Assembly: GCA_963693285.1 (NCBI GenBank)
Contig: OY848924.1
Location: forward strand, 6,779,842-6,843,841
DNA length: 64,000 bases
Direction of reading: 5' to 3'
Source: Xestospongia muta
Taxonomy: Eukaryota; Porifera; Demospongiae; Haplosclerida; Petrosiidae
Positions 60,083 to 64,000 of this stretch are shown piece after piece. Made by a program: the position numbers and the translations under genes. Below the pieces are notes generated by a model that was given only the letters and a program-made list of their open reading frames with translations, was not told where the DNA came from and ran no database searches. The number at the start of each line of letters is the position of its first letter. The first letter of the stretch is position 1.

Positions 60083-62700
60083 TCAGAACATGCCTCGATA
60101 CAACTCAATATCAATATCAGGCTACCATATACAAGAGGCTGGTGCTAATGCTGTACAAGAGTTGGCATTTACTCTAGCTGATGGTCTGGAATATTGTAGA
60201 ACTGGTCTTAATGCTGGTATTAATATTGACAGTTTTGCTCCTCGACTTTCCTTTTTCTGGGGCATTGGCATGAACTTTTATATGGTAAGTAATTAAATGA
60301 GGATTTATTAATAGTATTGAGTTATCAATGGATTACTAGTCTAGAGGTTACTAATGGTAGCTATCCTAGGTCACTGTAGTAAGTACAGATGTTCACTAGT
60401 GTAGAGCTTACTAATGGTAGATATCACTGTGGTAAATACTGATGTTCACTAGTCTAGAGGTTACTAATGATAGCTATTCTAGATCACTGTGGTACATTGA
60501 TCTAGTACATTTATTGTTATCGATCTTTTGTTATAGGAAATTGCTAAAATGAGAGCTGCTAGAAGATTGTGGGCTCATTTGATGAGTACCAATTTCAAAG
60601 CTCAAAAACCACGTTCAATGCAACTTCGTGTCCATTGTCAGACATCAGGCTGGTCCTTAACAGAACAAGACCCTTACAACAATATCATAAGAACAACTGT
60701 AGAAGCAATGGCAGCTGTATTTGGTGGGACACAATCCCTCCATACTAATTCATTTGATGAAGCATTAGCACTACCTACTCCATTCAGTGCTAGGATAGCC
60801 AGAAATACTCAAATCATCCTCCAAGAGGAAACAGGAATACCTAAGGTTATTAAGTATGTCCCTGTGATAATTTCAGTTAATTAAATAGGTTGTTGATCCA
60901 TGGGGTGGCTCTTATATGATGGAATCTTTGACTAACGAGGTCTACCACTCTGCATTGGAAATTATACAAGAGGTAGGTTCAATAAAAAAAATAAGTTATT
61001 TAATTTGTTGTCAACAACAAAGTCAAAATCTGTCAGATATTTATTTTTGCATTGTTTAATTTCCACTTATAATTGGCATGCTTTAACAACAACAAAAAAC
61101 AATTTCCTACTAAAATAGGATTGCATCAAATATTCTAAAAATAGAATTAGAACACATCAAATGAAATATTCCAGACTGTTAAAGAAAACCTTTACTATTT
61201 AGATTGAGGAAATGGGAGGAATGGCTAAAGCTGTCGCTCAAGGCTGGCCTAAACTAAAGATTGAAGAGACAGCTGCTAAGAGACAAGCTAGGATAGACTC
61301 TGGTCAAGGTATATATATATACCATATATGGTCATAGTCAGTAGTGTACAAATACGCAGAAGTGATAGTCGGTGTGAACAAGTACAAACCTGATACTCAA
61401 GAAGAAGTTCAAGTTCTCTCTATTGACAACAGTAAAGTGATTGAGGCACAAGTAAGTGGGTCATAACAGTAATGGATGTTATCTGCGTCTTTTTTGATAG
61501 TCACGGAAATTAGAACAGCTTTATTCTACAAGAGATCCAGCAGCTGTTCAATCTGCACTGTCAGCACTGACAGCTTGTGCCAGAGGAGAAGGAGGTAACT
61601 TATTAGATCTCTCTATTGAGGTAATTTTGTATCTCATCATGAAATGTACACCTATCTGGTCATCTACCATTTTGTCCATCCATCCATCCATCTATCCATC
61701 CATTCATCCATCCATTCTTTCCCTTTCTATTGATATCTATTCTTCTCTCTAGGCCTCTCGAGTTCGATGCACTGTCGGTGAAATATCAGATTCACTAGAA
61801 GCAGTAAGCCATTATAAGACAATAGTAACTTGAAGTCTATTTTGCTTAGGTACATGGTCGACATGTTGCTACAATCAGGACTGTTAGTGGCGCTTATATT
61901 AATGAATATGGTGATGCTGAAGAAATTACATCAGCAAGACTGAAAGTCCAGGTTAGAATGATATTTACTTTATCCATTGGTTACACACACACTCTCTCTC
62001 TCTCTAGGAGTTTGAGGTAGAAGAGGGACGTCGTCCTCGTATTCTTGTAGCAAAAGTTGGAGAGGATGGACATGATCGAGGATATAAAGTGATAGCATCA
62101 GGATTCACTGATCTTGGATTTGATGTTGATATTGGTCCATTGTTCAGTGTATGTACAGCTGACTATCTATCCATTCAACTATCTATTGGTCCATTTTAAT
62201 AAATCATTCGTCCATTTGACAGCTAGTGTACATATTTATTTATCCATTACTTTCCAGACACCAGCTCAAGTTGCTCAACAGGCTATTGACGCTGACGTCC
62301 ATGCTGTTGGTATCAGTACTTTGGCTGGCGCTCATAAGGTCTTGGTACCTAAAGTAATCCAGGAGCTTAGAGAGAAAGGACGTGGTGACATCCTTGTGGT
62401 ATGTGGGGGTGTTATACCACCACAAGATTACCAAAGATTATACAACACAGGCGTAGTAGCTATCTATGGACCAGGTAAAGGACAGTATAACAAAGTTCAA
62501 AGGACATAGTTTACTAATTGTCCTTCTCAAGAGGTTCCACTAGTAGAATTGATAATGTATATGACACGTAGTCTTATGATCTCCTTTCTATCTTTTTCTC
62601 AGGCACCAGTTTGCCAAAAGCAGCTGCTGAATTAATTGACTTAATCTCAAATCCCAAGGAAGAGCCTGACACAAGAAAAGAGGCAAACCCTATTCATTAA
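58954..62700 (+). CDS. MMUT: methylmalonyl-CoA mutase, mitochondrial
   Basis: Exons 58954-59172, 59223-59354, 59408-59514, 59558-59636, 59714-59818, 59866-60000, 60087-60284, 60537-60845, 60889-60972, 61203-61308, 61360-61451, 61501-61620, 61753-61803, 61850-61951, 62008-62148, 62258-62474, 62603-62700 give 764 residues (human 750). It converts methylmalonyl-CoA to succinyl-CoA with adenosylcobalamin in propionate catabolism. The first about 40 residues are Ser/Thr/Arg-rich, a mitochondrial presequence. Catalytic-barrel segments include [53 protein letters not shown] and [17 protein letters not shown]. The B12 motif DGHDRG is at 633-638, with [10 protein letters not shown] and [11 protein letters not shown] after it. 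All hallmark residues are intact. Confidence 0.96.
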
Positions 62701-62839
62701 TTAAAACCTTGTAATTAATAAGTGTTATTCCTGATTTTATTACAATGTGCATACATGTAAGTGATTCAAAGTAAACAATAAAAAATAAGTGATATTATGT
62801 GCTAGTCATGTGACTACTGTAATATGATTGGTTAATTGA

Positions 62840-63328
62840 TCAATGTGTTCGATGTCTCATGTGATCCCTTATCCATTCAGAATCCTCATATAATTTCCGA
62901 TCTGATAATCGGTACATCCCTCGTTTATAAAGATAGTAATATAACACAGCAATGAGCTTCTGAACCACATATAGAAATTGTTGTCCATCTGACCACGCCC
63001 AGTCTTGACTCCACCTAGTAGTCAATGACCATACATGGTAACCAATTGTCACTATCAGGTAAACCACTCCCACAACTAATGGCCATGCGAATTTCCTTGT
63101 AAGGAGTCCAAATAGTCCAGCTGCAAATGCAAATGTATTGAAAAAGTTGACAAAGATCATGACGAGTGATACAAAAAGGAAAATATCTTGTATAATAAAC
63201 GCTACCAATAGAGCAGTGTTTGAATATGAGGCAATTACTAATGATAGAGAATTGATGAGGAGGTCGGCCATTAGTAAGAGCAGCTGTGTGATCAGTAGAC
63301 AGGCATATTTGGGATTAGAGAGAGACAT
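62840..63328 (-). CDS. TMEM138: transmembrane protein 138, ciliary
   Basis: A single exon of 162 residues, the human length. Four membrane segments lie at about 10-30, 38-62, 65-88 and 85-105. Conserved stretches are FIIQDIFLF, FVNFFNTFAFAAGL, HVWSLTTRW, WSDGQQFLYVVQKLIAVLYYYLYKR (in two parts) and the tail RKLYEDSEWIRDHM, all with clear counterparts in human TMEM138. The protein functions in transition-zone trafficking; human mutations cause Joubert syndrome. The absence of introns is notable given the intron-rich neighbours. It is 139 bp from MMUT (convergent) and 74 bp from NDUFS1 (divergent). Confidence 0.93.
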   Translation of the reverse strand: MSLSNPKYACLLITQLLLLMADLLINSLSLVIASYSNTALLVAFIIQDIFLFVSLVMIFVNFFNTFAFAAGLFGLLTRKFAWPLVVGVVYLIVTIGYHVWSLTTRWSQDWAWSDGQQFLYVVQKLIAVLYYYLYKRGMYRLSDRKLYEDSEWIRDHMRHRTH

Positions 63329-63402
63329 TGTATATTTGAACGACCACGCCCCTTAAGTATAGACGCAGTGAAGTCACGTGACAAAAGTTCTTCTTCAGGA
63401 AG
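63329..63402. promoter_or_regulatory. 74-bp bidirectional promoter, TMEM138 / NDUFS1
   Basis: The interval contains the perfect palindrome GTCACGTGAC (63373-63382), the strong E-box bound by USF/TFE-type bHLH-zip factors in animals, and CCACGCCCC near 63345, a CACCC/GC-box. It is the shortest divergent spacer in the window. Confidence 0.5.
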
Positions 63403-63630
63403 ATGCTTTCTCTTGGTCTATGCCTCAAAAGAGCTTCTTCTCTCACTAGATATGCAGCAGGTAAGAAATACCGTTGCTAATACTAGTGGTTAGGTTCCTT
63501 TTGGAATGCTCCAGCAGCTGGTCTCAACCAACATCTTGTGAGAGCTACCAGTACTGAACCACCCAAGCAAGTAAAAGTCTATGTTGACGATGTACCGGTT
63601 TATTGTGAGCCAGAGACAACCATTTTACAG
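63403..63630 (+). CDS. NDUFS1: NADH dehydrogenase (complex I) 75-kDa subunit, 5' end only
   Basis: Two exons (63403-63460, 63494-63630) give the first 65 residues and stop in phase at a GTAGAG donor. The rest lies beyond the window. The start is a mitochondrial presequence (MLSLGLCLKRASSLTRYAAG). It is followed by KQVKVYVDDVPVYCEPETTI, which aligns with the beginning of the 2Fe-2S ferredoxin domain of NDUFS1 (VFVDGQSVMVEPGTTVLQ). The cluster-binding cysteines would be in the next exon, which is not present in the remaining 370 bp. Identity rests on this short piece and is therefore somewhat provisional. Confidence 0.78.
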
Positions 63631-64000
63631 GTAGAGTATATATTGACATTATGACAATTTGCATGTATATGTGTGGAGTGTGTGTTTGTATAACTGTAGT
63701 GTGTGTTTCCATGTCAACAGTAATCACTGTACTCTGATCTAATTGATATTTTGCATATGTCTGAAATAAAATTTTGGCATTAGCCTCTCTAAATTACACG
63801 TCTAGCATTGAATCTCTTAGTTTTGTTAACCTGTTTGACTACACTTCAAGGTGAAATAACTCTGTACCTGTTGACTAGTTGACAGCCTTTAATGTGATCT
63901 TTGTTTATAAACTGGTATTATAAACCTGTTAATGATATCACACCACTATACAATCCTTGATATAGCTGGTTTCATGAACCTGTTTGACCAAGCATTAACC
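63631..64000. other. intron of NDUFS1 to window end
   Basis: No exon, RNA or repeat was recognised. The short phrase AACCTGTTTGACTA/AACCTGTTTGACCA occurs twice (63829 and 63977), with related phrases in MMUT and SMARCAL1 introns. Confidence 0.4.

Overview
The window reads as nuclear DNA of an early-branching animal, most likely a sponge. This is inferred from gene content and architecture, not from any species match. The DNA is AT-rich. Genes are split by many short GT-AG introns, often 45-100 bp. The set is typically metazoan: HURP/DLGAP5, KLF10/11-type zinc finger, XK-related protein, tektin-2, TPR, OSER1, syntenin, CFAP95, UBE2W, SMARCAL1, atypical PKC, methylmalonyl-CoA mutase, TMEM138 and NDUFS1. 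For most genes the exon chains could be followed to full length, with phases that close and protein lengths close to the human orthologue.

Layout: 1-3.8 kb, a tandem pair of multi-membrane-pass genes, the first frameshifted, separated by a foldback element. 4.4-7.9 kb (-), DLGAP5. 8.1-10.8 kb (+), two tandem Golgi 3'-phosphoadenosine phosphatases, the second lacking a catalytic Asp. 10.9-13.1 kb (-), eIF3i. 15.2-18.4 kb (+), ornithine decarboxylase, then about 2.5 kb of rearranged, decayed ODC copy with a 66-bp perfect palindrome. 21.9-23.0 kb (-), KLF; 23.0-24.8 kb (+), XKR; 24.9-26.7 kb (-), TEKT2; 26.8-38.8 kb (+), 40-exon TPR; 39.2-39.8 kb (-), OSER1; 40.0-41.9 kb (+), syntenin; 42.3-43.0 kb (+), an unknown membrane protein; 43.3-44.4 kb (-), an unknown secreted protein; 44.5-45.5 kb (+), CFAP95. 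45.7-48.3 kb (-), two tandem FKBP12-like genes that share an AT-AC U12-type intron. 48.4-49.5 kb (+), UBE2W. 49-56.3 kb, a mosaic duplication of the UBE2W/SMARCAL1 junction with an orphan 3' end of an atypical PKC inside it. 55.2-58.8 kb (-), SMARCAL1; 59.0-62.7 kb (+), MMUT; 62.8-63.3 kb (-), TMEM138; 63.4 kb onward (+), the start of NDUFS1.

Collapsing tandem duplicates, gene strands alternate almost without exception. Head-to-head pairs are only 74-245 bp apart between start codons (7929-8089, 26714-26846, 39800-40041, 44351-44478, 48258-48383, 58795-58953, 63329-63402), so bidirectional promoters dominate. Pairs often join a ciliary gene (TEKT2, CFAP95, TMEM138) to a gene of another class. 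Introns and spacers carry many GGAT-type tetranucleotide arrays, CT arrays and short minisatellites. No prokaryotic features, CRISPR arrays, rRNA or convincing tRNA were seen. The strongest candidates for new biology are the conserved AT-AC introns in the FKBP pair, the putative phosphatase pseudoenzyme, the UBE2W/aPKC/SMARCAL1 rearrangement, and two unrecognised genes.
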